Below, in pieces: positions 1 through 8,506 of a stretch of DNA of 37,049 nucleotides. This stretch comes from Candidatus Bathyarchaeum sp. GTDB lineage: Archaea > Thermoproteota > Bathyarchaeia > Bathyarchaeales > Bathyarchaeaceae. The notes under the pieces were generated by a model. The model made no database searches. It was not told the origin of the DNA and saw nothing but the letters and a program-made list of their open reading frames with translations. Location: contig CP070820.1 of assembly GCA_020344315.1 (NCBI GenBank), forward strand, positions 993,226-1,030,274, written 5' to 3'. Every line of letters begins with the position of its first letter. The first letter of the stretch is position 1. Position numbers and translations under genes: made by a program.

Positions 1-190
1 TGAACTCTGGGTCCTCAACAACAACAAACCGCCAAGGCTGAAAACGAGGGACTCCTTTTACCATGCCCATGGTTGAAGGTGCCTGATTGCCAGCCTCGAT
101 GATCGTGTTGATTATATCCTTCGGAATTGGTTTTTGTTCATAGGCTCTGGTAGACCGTCTTTTGTTTATGGCTTCAATTACTGGGTTCAT
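1..190 (-). CDS. Nitroreductase family protein (N-terminal fragment, cut by window edge)
   Basis: The minus strand encodes 63 residues from an ATG at 190 to the window edge. The N-terminus (MNPVIEAINKRRSTRAY, then APSTMG and QPWRFVVV) matches the start of the nitroreductase/FMN oxidoreductase family: an I..RRS.R.Y FMN-phosphate-binding segment, then the APS and QPW.F strand. Members reduce nitro compounds, quinones or flavins with NAD(P)H. The partner and substrate cannot be told from this piece, and the catalytic C-terminal half lies outside the window. No clear Shine-Dalgarno (SD) sequence is seen before the ATG. Confidence 0.85.
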   Translation of the reverse strand, partial: MNPVIEAINKRRSTRAYEQKPIPKDIINTIIEAGNQAPSTMGMVKGVPRFQPWRFVVVEDPEF

Positions 191-378
191 AATATATTCA
201 CTGTCAGCAGACAATGATTTGACATACATAAAAGCGTTTAGCGCGCGTATTCCAAAATTTCTGATTTGCTCTCGAGGCAAAATATTATGAACCTTAAAAG
301 AAATTATTGTTGTATAAGAAAATGTGTTTGTATGCCCCATTTAGAGAAAATAACTAGTTAAGTTCAATCGGGTAGTGA

Positions 379-912
379 ATGAATATGGTGGAGGAACAGA
401 AGTCCGAGCTATTTTTCTCGGGAATATTCCCAAAATGTCCCTTCTATAAATCAGTACAAGCTCTATTGATTGTTTTAGCTCTGATAGCTCTTGATACTGT
501 AGGGATATGTTTTCTTAATTTATGGGCTGCTGTGGGGTTTTTAGTGTATTCTATTTTGTTTTATTTTTTGGCAATGCCATTAACGATGTGTAAATACTGT
601 TATTTCAAAGTCAAGGAAACTACGATCGATGAAGATACAGGGGAGACTATTGTGAAGTTGTTGCCTTTAGATAAATGGAGAGACTCGTATTTACAGAAGA
701 ATGTAGGTCAAAAATATTGGACGGGCTTCATGTTCATAATGTGGGTTGCACCTATTGTCCTAATTGGCATTTCGTTCTTTTTGAATTTCTCAATATTTGC
801 CTTAATATCTTTGATTGGCTTCATAGTCGTGCTTGTGGGAAATTATTTCTATATGTTAAAGAAAAAATGTCCAAAATGCGCTATCAGGGAAGAATGCCAT
901 TCATCTTTTTAA
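379..912 (+). CDS. Membrane protein with Cys motifs, function unknown
   Basis: A 177-residue protein with about four hydrophobic segments in two pairs (roughly residues 28-46, 48-66, 115-134 and 137-157). A hydrophilic stretch with charged residues lies between the pairs. Cysteines sit at the inner edge of the second helix (MCKYCYF) and in a C-terminal motif CPKCAIREECH, which could bind a metal or a redox centre. The start at 379 is an ATG; a second in-frame ATG six bases later is equally possible. I do not recognise a named family. It stands alone on the plus strand, 188 bases from the divergent nitroreductase. Confidence 0.7.
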   Translation: MNMVEEQKSELFFSGIFPKCPFYKSVQALLIVLALIALDTVGICFLNLWAAVGFLVYSILFYFLAMPLTMCKYCYFKVKETTIDEDTGETIVKLLPLDKWRDSYLQKNVGQKYWTGFMFIMWVAPIVLIGISFFLNFSIFALISLIGFIVVLVGNYFYMLKKKCPKCAIREECHSSF

Positions 913-1040
913 AAATAAAATGGTGAAAAAACTCTTTCAACAGGAATAAGCGGTCAAATTTTAAGCCCAAACCCAAAAAGTGAAATATTACCTAAAAACA
1001 AAGGTCGAGCCGTCAATTATTTCTAAAGGGTGTTTAAAAT

Positions 1041-1712
1041 TTGGATTCAACCAGAAAGACCGCAATGATTGTGGGAGTATTATTTTTAATTGCGACAGTC
1101 ATAATCATAATAGGTGGCATTTTTTCCCTATCAATATACGAACCAGATTATCTTACTGCTGTTTCTGCAAATGAAAACCAAGTGATACTTGGAGCGCTTC
1201 TTGAATTAATTGCTACCGCTGCAATTGTTGGCATTCCAATTGCGATGTTTCCAATCTTAAAAAAACATAATGAAGGGTTAGCTCTTGGGTACGTTGGCAC
1301 CAGAATTTTTGAGGGCTTAACCATTTTTCTTAACACAATCATCCTACTAGCAATATTGTCACTAAGTCAGGAATTTGTAAACACAGTAACTCCTGATGCT
1401 TCCTATTTCCAAACTTCAGGCGCTTTATTACTAGCAGCCCGAGAAACGCTCAGTATCCTAGTGGACTTTCCTTTTCCTATAGGTGCTCTGATATTCAATT
1501 ATATGTTGTACCAAACAAAACTCACTCCTCGATGGTTAGCAGTCCTCGGCCTTATTGGAGGCGCACTGTGGTTAGCGACAGCTCCTTTACGTATGTTCGG
1601 TTTTAATCCTGAACCAATGGAATTTTTGGCTCTTCCGATAGCCGCACAAGAAATGATTCTAGCAGTATGGCTTATTGTAAAAGGATTTAACTCATCTTCA
1701 CTCGATTCCTAG
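1041..1712 (+). CDS. DUF4386 family membrane protein
   Basis: A 223-residue integral membrane protein with about six hydrophobic helices. The pattern matches DUF4386: an N-terminal [19 protein letters not shown], an ALLELI..A.IVGI second helix, then [10 protein letters not shown], and a late helix followed by [13 protein letters not shown]. Family function is unknown. The first codon is TTG, preceded by AAGGGTG eight bases upstream; no ATG fits the family N-terminus better. It is followed 16 bases later by the MDR oxidoreductase (ATG 1729), so the two are probably co-transcribed. Confidence 0.8.
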   Translation: MDSTRKTAMIVGVLFLIATVIIIIGGIFSLSIYEPDYLTAVSANENQVILGALLELIATAAIVGIPIAMFPILKKHNEGLALGYVGTRIFEGLTIFLNTIILLAILSLSQEFVNTVTPDASYFQTSGALLLAARETLSILVDFPFPIGALIFNYMLYQTKLTPRWLAVLGLIGGALWLATAPLRMFGFNPEPMEFLALPIAAQEMILAVWLIVKGFNSSSLDS

Positions 1713-1728
1713 TATGAGGAGAACAAAA

Positions 1729-2655
1729 ATGAAAGCGATTGTATACGAAAAATATGGACCACCAGAGGTTCTTCACTTTAAAGAGGTAGAAAAACCTACT
1801 CACAAGGACAATGAAGTGCTGGTAAAAGTTTATGCGACAACAGTGCATCGGGGGGACTCTAGAATGCGAAGTTTCTCAGTCCCTCGCAGTATGTGGCTCA
1901 TGGCTCGAATAGCTCTTGGCATCAGAGGACCAAGAAAAAAAATACTGGGGATGGAGCTAGCCGGGGAAATCGAAGCAGTAGGTAAAGATGTAACACGGTT
2001 TAAGAAAGGTGACCAAGTTTTTGCATCTACCGGGATGAATTTTGGTGCTTATGCCGAATACAAATGTATGCCTGAAGACGGGATTGTGGCAATAAAACCG
2101 GCCAACCTGACCTATGAGGAAGCCGCCGCTGGACTTGCTACTGGAGGCCAGGTAGCATTGCAGTTTCTTAGAAAAGCGGATATCCATAGCGGACAAAAAG
2201 TCCTGATCTATGGCGCTTCTGGAAGTGTAGGTACCTATGCGGTTCAGCTCGCCGGATACTTTGGGGCAGATGTCACAGGGGTATGCAGCACCACAAATTT
2301 GGAGTTGGTGAAGTCTCTGGGAGCCGATAATGTAATTGATTACACTAAAGAGGATTTTACAGAAAGCGGGGAGCTTTATGATATCATCTTTGATGCTGTT
2401 GGAAAAATCTCGAAATCAAATAGTAAGAAAGCACTAACTCCGAACGGGAAGTACGTGTCAGTCCATGATAAACTAGAAAAAGAAAAGGTTGAAGATTTGA
2501 TTTTTCTCAAGGAACTTGCTGAGGCGGGAAAGATAAAACCGGTCATAGATAGAACCTATCCATGGGAACAAATTGTCGAAGCCCACCGCTATGTTGATAA
2601 ATGGCGCAAAAAGGGACATGTAGTAATAACTATCGATCATAATAGCAAAACCTGA
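1729..2655 (+). CDS. NAD(P)-dependent MDR-family alcohol dehydrogenase / quinone oxidoreductase
   Basis: About 308 residues. The N-terminus [17 protein letters not shown] and the GroES-like segment ([25 protein letters not shown]) are typical of medium-chain dehydrogenases. The Rossmann motif [14 protein letters not shown] near residue 160 binds NAD(P)H. No catalytic-zinc Cys (GHE-type) or structural-zinc Cys cluster is seen, so it belongs to the zinc-free quinone-oxidoreductase/enoyl-reductase branch. An upstream in-frame ATG at 1714 exists, but GAGGAG sits directly before 1729 at good spacing and MKA is the usual family start. The substrate is unknown. It shares a transcript with the DUF4386 gene. 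Confidence 0.88.
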   Translation: MKAIVYEKYGPPEVLHFKEVEKPTHKDNEVLVKVYATTVHRGDSRMRSFSVPRSMWLMARIALGIRGPRKKILGMELAGEIEAVGKDVTRFKKGDQVFASTGMNFGAYAEYKCMPEDGIVAIKPANLTYEEAAAGLATGGQVALQFLRKADIHSGQKVLIYGASGSVGTYAVQLAGYFGADVTGVCSTTNLELVKSLGADNVIDYTKEDFTESGELYDIIFDAVGKISKSNSKKALTPNGKYVSVHDKLEKEKVEDLIFLKELAEAGKIKPVIDRTYPWEQIVEAHRYVDKWRKKGHVVITIDHNSKT

Positions 2656-2762
2656 TGTTGTGTTGCCTATGAAGTCTCTATTGGTTTTGTATTCATATCA
2701 TCATAATAACCAAAAGGTTAATAGAACAGCGAATCTTCAGCGTTCCAAAGAGTGGTTCCACA

Positions 2763-3731
2763 ATGGCAGCCAAATCAGTATTAGATTTCGTGGGAAACAC
2801 ACCCATTATCCAACTTAACAGCCCTAAAGGCGCATTCAGCACTTTCAAATCAAACCTCTTCGCAAAAGTCGAATATGTAAACCCAAGTGGAAGCATCAAA
2901 GACCGAATCGCCAAATACATGATTAAACAAGCAGAAAAACGTGGTGAACTAAAACCCGGATACACGATTGTCGAAGCAACAAGCGGCAACACTGGAATAG
3001 CCTTCTCCATGGCAGGAGCAGCAAAAGGATACAAAGTTGTCATCATCATGTGCAAAAGCATGACCCAAGAGAGACACCAGTTTATGCATGCCTACGGAGC
3101 AGAAGTCATATCAACACCCGCAGACCAGGGGCTAAAAGGGGCTGTCAACAAAGCAAAAGAAATCGCTAAACAACCAGGCTGGTGGATGCCAGCGCAGTTC
3201 GACAACTACGACAACGTAGAGGCTCACAGGTTAATAATGGCCAAAGAGATTCTTGAGCAGGTTCCCGGCGGCTGGGTTGACGCTTTCGTGGCTGGAGTAG
3301 GCACAGGAGGCACCCTTATGGGAGTAGCTAAAGCATTGAAGGAAGTAAATCCTGAAGTAATGATAGTGGCGGCTCAACCAGCAGGCTCCCAAGAACTTAC
3401 GGGCGGAAAGGCGGGTGAACATAGAATAGATGGTATTGGTGACGGTTTCATACCGAGCATTGTGGACAGGTCTCTTATTGACGAAGTAGTAAATGTTGAG
3501 GATGATGAGGCAGTGAATTGGAGTCGAATGCTGGCAAGAGAGAAGGGACTCTTCGCAGGAATATCCTCAGGTGCTAATGTATATGCAGCTGTACAAATTG
3601 CAAAGAGGCTTAATTCGGGACAAAACATTGTCACAGTCTTACCGGATAGTGCTGATAGATATGCAAGCTTAGGGCTCTTCACAGATATGAAAGCCAAGGA
3701 AATTCATGTTCCGAAAACCTTTGCACCCTAA
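2763..3731 (+). CDS. cysK: Cysteine synthase (PLP-dependent O-acetyl/phosphoserine sulfhydrylase)
   Basis: A 322-residue fold-type II PLP enzyme of normal length. The PLP lysine lies in NPSGSIKDRIAKYM near residue 45. The substrate loop EATSGNTGIAFSMAG follows near residue 78, and the phosphate-binding loop GVGTGGTLMGVAKAL near residue 180. A late S(S)GAN segment (ISSGANVYAA) contacts the pyridine nitrogen. It makes cysteine from O-acetylserine or O-phosphoserine plus sulfide. Which acceptor is used cannot be decided, and cystathionine beta-synthase-type activity is an alternative. It is transcribed alone, and the next gene converges on it. Confidence 0.9.
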   Translation: MAAKSVLDFVGNTPIIQLNSPKGAFSTFKSNLFAKVEYVNPSGSIKDRIAKYMIKQAEKRGELKPGYTIVEATSGNTGIAFSMAGAAKGYKVVIIMCKSMTQERHQFMHAYGAEVISTPADQGLKGAVNKAKEIAKQPGWWMPAQFDNYDNVEAHRLIMAKEILEQVPGGWVDAFVAGVGTGGTLMGVAKALKEVNPEVMIVAAQPAGSQELTGGKAGEHRIDGIGDGFIPSIVDRSLIDEVVNVEDDEAVNWSRMLAREKGLFAGISSGANVYAAVQIAKRLNSGQNIVTVLPDSADRYASLGLFTDMKAKEIHVPKTFAP

Positions 3732-3839
3732 CCTCAACCACCTTTCGACCTTTAGAAACACATGCAACCTCGTCTGTTTGCATCAATTTGTGACTAGCCT
3801 TCCAGTTAAGCGCCTATTAAGTGGGTATTGGGAGAAAAA

Positions 3840-3860
3840 TTAGAAAAAAGGGGGGAAGAG
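3840..3860 (-). terminator. Poly-T terminator candidate after the 139-aa membrane gene
   Basis: Read on the minus strand, the bases just past the stop of the gene at 3870-4289 give C6 followed by TTTTTT, CTAA and TTTTT. Archaeal RNA polymerase terminates at such T-runs. The gene pair is convergent here. Confidence 0.4.
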
Positions 3861-3869
3861 AAGCGTTTG

Positions 3870-4289
3870 TTACTTCTCTTTTGCCATGGCAAGAACAGAT
3901 TTGATAGAGATTATTACTGCTGCTGGAGCCGCGAAAGCCACGATGTATGATAGGATGGCGGAAGCCCAGAAGAAGAGCAGAGGATGAATATACCATACTC
4001 CTGCCCAAACGTTTGCAGCAGATGCTACCAATAAAGCAATCGTAGCTATTAGGAAAGCGCTTACTTCCTTGGCAGTAATACTTGTAATCCCAATAATGAT
4101 CCCCAAAATCAACATGGCAAACAGAACATACCCATCATTTGTTGCGACATTTGCAGCCCAGTTAGCTGGAGGATCAGTCGGTAGTGTTGTGTATGAGGCA
4201 TAAGCTGAATAACCGAGGACCAGCCCAGCCACTATTGCTACCACAACGAAGATAATGTAAGCCCAGCGTGCAATTTCTTGCATTTCCAT
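3870..4289 (-). CDS. Small four-helix membrane protein, function unknown
   Basis: A 139-residue protein, almost entirely hydrophobic, with about four transmembrane helices (roughly residues 10-30, 52-70, 76-98 and 102-128). A polar loop (YTTLPTDPPANWAANVATND) lies between the first two. The C-terminus is a short basic tail. I do not recognise a family. The ATG at 4289 has GGGAT eight bases before it and a TATA-like element (ATTTATAAT, 4328-4336) about 40 bases upstream. It is a monocistron between cysteine synthase and RuBisCO and shares no obvious function with either. Confidence 0.7.
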   Translation of the reverse strand: MEMQEIARWAYIIFVVVAIVAGLVLGYSAYASYTTLPTDPPANWAANVATNDGYVLFAMLILGIIIGITSITAKEVSAFLIATIALLVASAANVWAGVWYIHPLLFFWASAILSYIVAFAAPAAVIISIKSVLAMAKEK

Positions 4290-4396
4290 TTTCTATCCCA
4301 CAAAAACATAGGTATCTTCGCTAACCCATTATAAATTTTGTGTGCATTCATTGTTGAACCCAAAAAAGCATGAAATAACAGTGGAAAGGGGCGTGT

Positions 4397-5617
4397 CTAC
4401 TTCCAAATCTTTAGTGCTCTCTGCAATTCCTTATGAGTCTCAGCGTATTCCTTCAGGGAGACGCCTTGCAGTGTTGCGTCCACTGCCTGTCTCATGGCTT
4501 TAGCCCCAGAGACCGTTCCTCCAGAGTGCCCATGGATTCCTCCTCCAGCTTGAATCACGAAATCTTTCCCGAAGAAGCTCATTAAAGAGGGGACCAGACC
4601 GGGATGTAGACCGCCAGACGCAACAGGCAACACCTCCTTTAGATTATCCAATTTGGTTCTTAGTGCCTCGCAGTTATCCGAAACCTCCTCTCTGGTCTCA
4701 GACATTTTTCCCACAACTGTGCCCACGTGAAGCTGATCCACGCCAATAATTCGGACAGTTTTTGCGATGACGCGCATTGAGATTCCATGCTTAGGATTTT
4801 TGGTGAAGGCTGCGTGTCCCGCTCGGTGGGCGTGAATCACCAGATCAAAATCTTGTTCGCGTATGGTTTGCAGCGCAGAGAAGCCGCAGGTTAGAATGTC
4901 TATCATTATGTATCTTCCGCCGTGGTCTTTGACGAAGGTTGCCCGTTCCAGCATCTCTTTTGTCTTTGAGGTGATGTTAGGCATGTAGACTTTCTTCTCC
5001 CCTGTTTCTTCTTCAGCCTGATCGCGCATTTCAAGAGTTGCTGTAATCCGGTCTTGGAAGGGATTGAAGTTTTGGCTGCTGAGGTTCTCATCGTCTTTCA
5101 CGATGTCGCATCCGCCAACCCAAGCTTCGTAGCCTACTTTGGCGTGATCCTTTGTTTTTAGCCCTAATTTCGGTTTGATGATTGTTCCAACTAATGGTCT
5201 ATCATTAACCTTTAGCAGCTTACGGATTTCGGTTATACCATACTTAGGACCTTTGAAGCTTCGAACAAGTTCCATGGGCAGATGAATGTTGTTTAGCCTC
5301 AGGTTCTTGAGAGCCCGTAATCCAAAGACGTTTCCAGCCACGCTACTTAGGATGTTGGGCATGTTGCCGGGTTCAAAGAGCTCAATTGGATAGGCTACGC
5401 TAATGTTATTTCCGTCAATGTTGAAGACGCGGGCGGCAAGCTCTTCCACGTAAGGTTTTGTTGTGGTGAGTTCTGTCCATGTTCCTATGGAGCTTTCGGC
5501 AGCAACTCCTCCAGCTGCTTCCTTCAAGCTAAGCTCATCCGTTTCAACGTAGAAGTCGCAGACTACATCAGTTGTTTTCGGTGTGTAGGAGAGGTCAACA
5601 AAATCGATGTATTTCAA
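4397..5617 (-). CDS. rbcL: Form III ribulose-1,5-bisphosphate carboxylase/oxygenase large subunit
   Basis: A 406-residue archaeal-type RuBisCO. All catalytic landmarks are present: KPK at 148-150, the carbamate lysine with metal ligands in GGCDIVKDDE (K174, D176, E177), HAHRAGHAAF (H264, R265), DQLHVGT (H297), loop 6 VVGKM (K304), and the phosphate-binding SGG (S334) and GGG (358-360) motifs. It should be active, carboxylating RuBP to two 3-phosphoglycerates. In archaea form III works in AMP/nucleoside salvage with AMP phosphorylase, which is divergently encoded here; no phosphoribulokinase or form I small subunit is visible. The start is TTG: an in-frame stop lies three codons upstream, so nothing longer is possible. 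Confidence 0.95.
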   Translation of the reverse strand: MKYIDFVDLSYTPKTTDVVCDFYVETDELSLKEAAGGVAAESSIGTWTELTTTKPYVEELAARVFNIDGNNISVAYPIELFEPGNMPNILSSVAGNVFGLRALKNLRLNNIHLPMELVRSFKGPKYGITEIRKLLKVNDRPLVGTIIKPKLGLKTKDHAKVGYEAWVGGCDIVKDDENLSSQNFNPFQDRITATLEMRDQAEEETGEKKVYMPNITSKTKEMLERATFVKDHGGRYIMIDILTCGFSALQTIREQDFDLVIHAHRAGHAAFTKNPKHGISMRVIAKTVRIIGVDQLHVGTVVGKMSETREEVSDNCEALRTKLDNLKEVLPVASGGLHPGLVPSLMSFFGKDFVIQAGGGIHGHSGGTVSGAKAMRQAVDATLQGVSLKEYAETHKELQRALKIWK

Positions 5618-5644
5618 TCTTGATCAACAACCCCTTTACTACTC

Positions 5645-5662
5645 AGCTAATATTATACTTGG
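5645..5662. promoter_or_regulatory. AT-rich TATA element shared by divergent rbcL and deoA
   Basis: The 78-base gap between the two starts holds one AT-rich block (TAATATTATAC). It lies about 38-48 bases before the AMP phosphorylase ATG and, read on the other strand as TATAATATTA, about 33-42 bases before the RuBisCO TTG. One element may serve both directions, which would couple the two genes. This is seen by eye only. Confidence 0.4.
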
Positions 5663-5695
5663 GATGAGGTTATAGATTAACGGTTGGGATGGGCT

Positions 5696-7246
5696 ATGAA
5701 GTTCAAGGTAAAGCTCTTGGGAATAAGAGCGGGCGGAAAACAGATAGTAGTTATAGACGACGAGTACGCAAGCAGCCTAGGGATTCACTCCTCAGACAGA
5801 GTTGAGATAACATACAAGGAACAAAACATAATTGCAATCGCAAACGTAGCCACAAACTTTCCCAAAAAAACGTTGGGCATCTACGAAGAGGTTCAGGACA
5901 AACTGAAAGTCCAAGAAGGGGAAAATGTAACGGTTCGACCAGCTGAAAGACCTGGATCCCTCGGCTACATCCGGGACAAGCTTATGGGACGGAGACTTAG
6001 GACTCCAGAGATTAAGATGATAATCAGGGATGTGGTTGAAAGGCACCTAAGCGACGTTGAACTAGCCTCATTTGTAACAAGCCTTTACATACGCGGAACA
6101 AGCATGAACGAAGCTGAAGCTCTGACAAAGGCTATGGTAGAAACGGGAAAAACCCTAGATTTCGGTAAAAGCCCCATCTTGGACAAACATAGCATAGGTG
6201 GAGTGCCAGGAGACAAAACTACCCTCCTCGTGGTTCCTATAGTTTCAGCTGCCGGTTTCACGATTCCTAAAACATCTTCTCGGGCGATAACCTCTCCGGC
6301 GGGCACTGCAGACCGAGTTGAGGTTTTATGTCCTGTTGACCTGACATGTGAAGAGTTGAGGTCTGTGGTGGAGAAAACTAATGCGTGTCTAGCTTGGGGT
6401 GGAGCATTTGATCTGGCTCCGGCGGATGATCTCCTCATCCAAGTTGAATATCCCCTCTCTATAGACCCGCTTCTTCTGCCTTCAATTATGAGTAAGAAGA
6501 AGGCGATAGGTGCAGACTACGTTGTGATAGACATACCTACTGGAAGAGGCGCAAAGATTAAGACCATAGGAGAAGCCCAAGCCCTAGCACGGGACTTCAT
6601 AGAGCTAGGCAAAAGATTGGATATGCACGTTCAGTGTGCAGTGACCTTTGGCGAACAACCCATCGGACATGCCATAGGACCAGCCCTTGAAGCGAGAGAA
6701 GCCCTTTTGGCGGTGATGGGAGAAGCCCCTATAGACCTGGTTAATAAAGCCGTTAGTTTAGCGGGATTACTCTTTGAGATGATGGGAGTCAACAATGGCA
6801 CGCAAAAAGCAAAGGAACTCATCAAATCGGGTAAAGCTGAGAAAAAGCTCAGGGAGATAATTGGGACTCAGGGCGGTGACCCAACTGTAAAACCTGACGA
6901 CATAGAGGTTGGGAACAAGACAGCGGAGATTCGTTCAGAGGAGAAAGGGAGGATCCAATGGATCAACAACAGAGCTATGGTGCAGATAGCGAGAGAGGCT
7001 GGGGCTCCCAAAACTAAGGGTGCAGGAGTTCTGCTGAGAAAGAAACTCGGAGATCAGGTAACTAAAGGAGACATTTTGTATACGGTTTATTCTGGAAGTG
7101 CGCAGAAACTTGATTCAGCGGTTCAGTTAGCCGAGGAACTTAATCCCGTGGGGATAACTGAGAAGTTTGGCGAGAAGATGCTGGTTGACCGCATCCCCAC
7201 GAAGAAGATTATCCATGAGGAGAAGCCGTTCATTCTGGAAAGATAA
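5696..7246 (+). CDS. deoA: AMP phosphorylase (archaeal DeoA/TYMP-family)
   Basis: About 516 residues. An N-terminal extension of roughly 80 residues (MKFKVKLLGIRAGGKQIVV) is typical of archaeal AMP phosphorylases and absent from bacterial thymidine phosphorylase. The family signature follows: KHSIGGVPGDKTTLLVVPIV and SSRAITSPAGTADRVEVL. Catalysis is AMP plus phosphate to adenine plus ribose-1,5-bisphosphate, the entry step of the pathway ending in form III RuBisCO. The ATG at 5696 fits the family start; the reading frame also opens at a TTG at 5684. GGGATGGG precedes the ATG. It is divergent from RuBisCO and followed after 11 bases by a HAD phosphatase. Confidence 0.93.
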   Translation: MKFKVKLLGIRAGGKQIVVIDDEYASSLGIHSSDRVEITYKEQNIIAIANVATNFPKKTLGIYEEVQDKLKVQEGENVTVRPAERPGSLGYIRDKLMGRRLRTPEIKMIIRDVVERHLSDVELASFVTSLYIRGTSMNEAEALTKAMVETGKTLDFGKSPILDKHSIGGVPGDKTTLLVVPIVSAAGFTIPKTSSRAITSPAGTADRVEVLCPVDLTCEELRSVVEKTNACLAWGGAFDLAPADDLLIQVEYPLSIDPLLLPSIMSKKKAIGADYVVIDIPTGRGAKIKTIGEAQALARDFIELGKRLDMHVQCAVTFGEQPIGHAIGPALEAREALLAVMGEAPIDLVNKAVSLAGLLFEMMGVNNGTQKAKELIKSGKAEKKLREIIGTQGGDPTVKPDDIEVGNKTAEIRSEEKGRIQWINNRAMVQIAREAGAPKTKGAGVLLRKKLGDQVTKGDILYTVYSGSAQKLDSAVQLAEELNPVGITEKFGEKMLVDRIPTKKIIHEEKPFILER

Positions 7247-7257
7247 AGCGGTGATCA

Positions 7258-7941
7258 ATGAAATTTGGGATGTTAATGGTTAAAGCCGTTATCTTTGACT
7301 GGGACGGAACACTCGCTGATACCAGAGGAGCGGTGGTGCAATCCTTCCAAAGAGTTCTAGAGGAAGTTGGTTGCGTGGTTACTGACGAGTTTATAGAGAG
7401 ACGGATGGGCATCGGAACAAAAAAGACCATAGAAGAAGCACTGAAAGAGTGTAGCATTGAATTACATGATGAGATGCTGGAGAATCTGGTTATAGAAAAA
7501 ATCAGGATTCAGGCAAGCCTAACCAAGATTGTTAGCCTCTTTGAAGGAGCCATCGAACTTTTAGAAGAGCTGCAGGGAAGAACTAAGATTGCTCTGGGAA
7601 CAATGAGTGGTCGAGAAGTTGTTGACAATTTACTTCCGGAGAAGAGAATTGAAGAGTGTTTTGATGTTGTGGTCACGGCAGACGAAATCTCCAAGCCAAA
7701 ACCTGACCCAGAAGTTTTTCTGGTTTCTGCATCAAAGTTGGGAGTCGAACCGAAAGATTGCGTGGTCATTGAGGATTCAGTCTTTGGAGTAAGAGCCGCT
7801 AAGGCAGCAGAGATGAAGTGTATAGCTGTTCCTTCAGGAGCCTACACTAAGGAAGAACTTCAGGAAGAAAATCCGGATTTGATGATTGATGCTCTCACTG
7901 AAAAAGAGAAGATAATGTGCTTTATTTTCAGCAGTATGTAA
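7258..7941 (+). CDS. HAD-superfamily phosphatase (phosphoglycolate phosphatase / beta-PGM-like)
   Basis: A 227-residue subfamily IA HAD hydrolase. Motif I is DWDGTLAD (nucleophile and acid/base aspartates), followed by an alpha-helical cap. Motif II is GTMSGRE, and motifs III/IV lie in KPKPDPEVFL and VVIEDSVFGVRAA. It hydrolyses a small phosphorylated metabolite that is not predictable from sequence. The 11-base gap after AMP phosphorylase makes co-transcription likely. A sugar-phosphate or nucleotide of the AMP pathway, or 2-phosphoglycolate from RuBisCO oxygenation, is a reasonable but unproven guess. In-frame ATGs occur at 7258, 7270 and 7276; GGTGAT supports 7258, while family N-termini favour 7276. 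Confidence 0.85.
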   Translation: MKFGMLMVKAVIFDWDGTLADTRGAVVQSFQRVLEEVGCVVTDEFIERRMGIGTKKTIEEALKECSIELHDEMLENLVIEKIRIQASLTKIVSLFEGAIELLEELQGRTKIALGTMSGREVVDNLLPEKRIEECFDVVVTADEISKPKPDPEVFLVSASKLGVEPKDCVVIEDSVFGVRAAKAAEMKCIAVPSGAYTKEELQEENPDLMIDALTEKEKIMCFIFSSM

Positions 7942-8007
7942 TGCTGTAATTGATTCTAGTGAATTATGAAGCTGATGGGGCATTAGAGTATTGCGTGTTA
8001 TGTTGAT

Positions 8008-8030
8008 ATGACATACGTCATTCTTATATA
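8008..8030 (+). promoter_or_regulatory. Promoter of the first COG2522 regulator with abutting inverted repeat
   Basis: A TATA-like TCTTATATA (8022-8030) lies about 40 bases before the ATG at 8067. An inverted repeat, ATGAC-ATAC-GTCAT (8008-8021), abuts its upstream side where TFB would bind. This is a plausible operator, possibly for autoregulation by the HTH protein. Confidence 0.45.
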
Positions 8031-8066
8031 CGTTCCCCAGTAACAATATAGCTGGAGAAATAAAAG

Positions 8067-8462
8067 ATGGTACTTCCATGCGAAGTCGCAGTCAAATCAG
8101 TAGTTCCAGCTATCCGATCAGCCATAGCAAGACAACTAACACAATCCTACGGACTAAAGCAAAGAGAGGCAGCACAACTTTTAGGCGTCACCCAAACCGC
8201 TGTGAGCAAATACACAAGTCACACCAGAGGCACGGTTCTAAAAGTCGAAAAAGTAGAAGACGCACAGTTGGTTCTCAAGGAGACTGTTGTCTCATTGGCT
8301 AATGGTCAAATGAGTAAATATGAACTCGCAGCAAAACTTTGTCGAATCTGCGATATAATCAGACAGAAAGGACTCATGTGCAAACTATGCAAACTCTCAG
8401 ACCCCAACATAGACAAACAACAATGCATAATCTGCTGTCCAAACAGTCACTCAACAAAATAG
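8067..8462 (+). CDS. COG2522-type HTH regulator with C-terminal Cys cluster (paralogue 1)
   Basis: A 131-residue protein. Residues 1-25 (MVLPCEVAVKSVVPAIRSAI) and the helix-turn-helix at 29-49 (LKQREAAQLLGVTQTAVSKY) match archaeal predicted regulators of COG2522, where the same HTH also occurs fused to ThiD-type proteins. The C-terminal third holds six spaced cysteines: C92-x2-C95-x9-C105-x2-C108-x11-C120-x2-C123, plus C124 and C5. This is a probable zinc or iron-sulfur site, so the protein may sense metal or redox state. The paralogue at 19476-19868 has the same spacing. It is monocistronic, with its own TATA box and an inverted repeat upstream. Confidence 0.85.
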   Translation: MVLPCEVAVKSVVPAIRSAIARQLTQSYGLKQREAAQLLGVTQTAVSKYTSHTRGTVLKVEKVEDAQLVLKETVVSLANGQMSKYELAAKLCRICDIIRQKGLMCKLCKLSDPNIDKQQCIICCPNSHSTK

Positions 8463-8506
8463 ACACGCAAAATACCAAAAAATCAAAACTGAATAGTCCT
8501 TATGCT

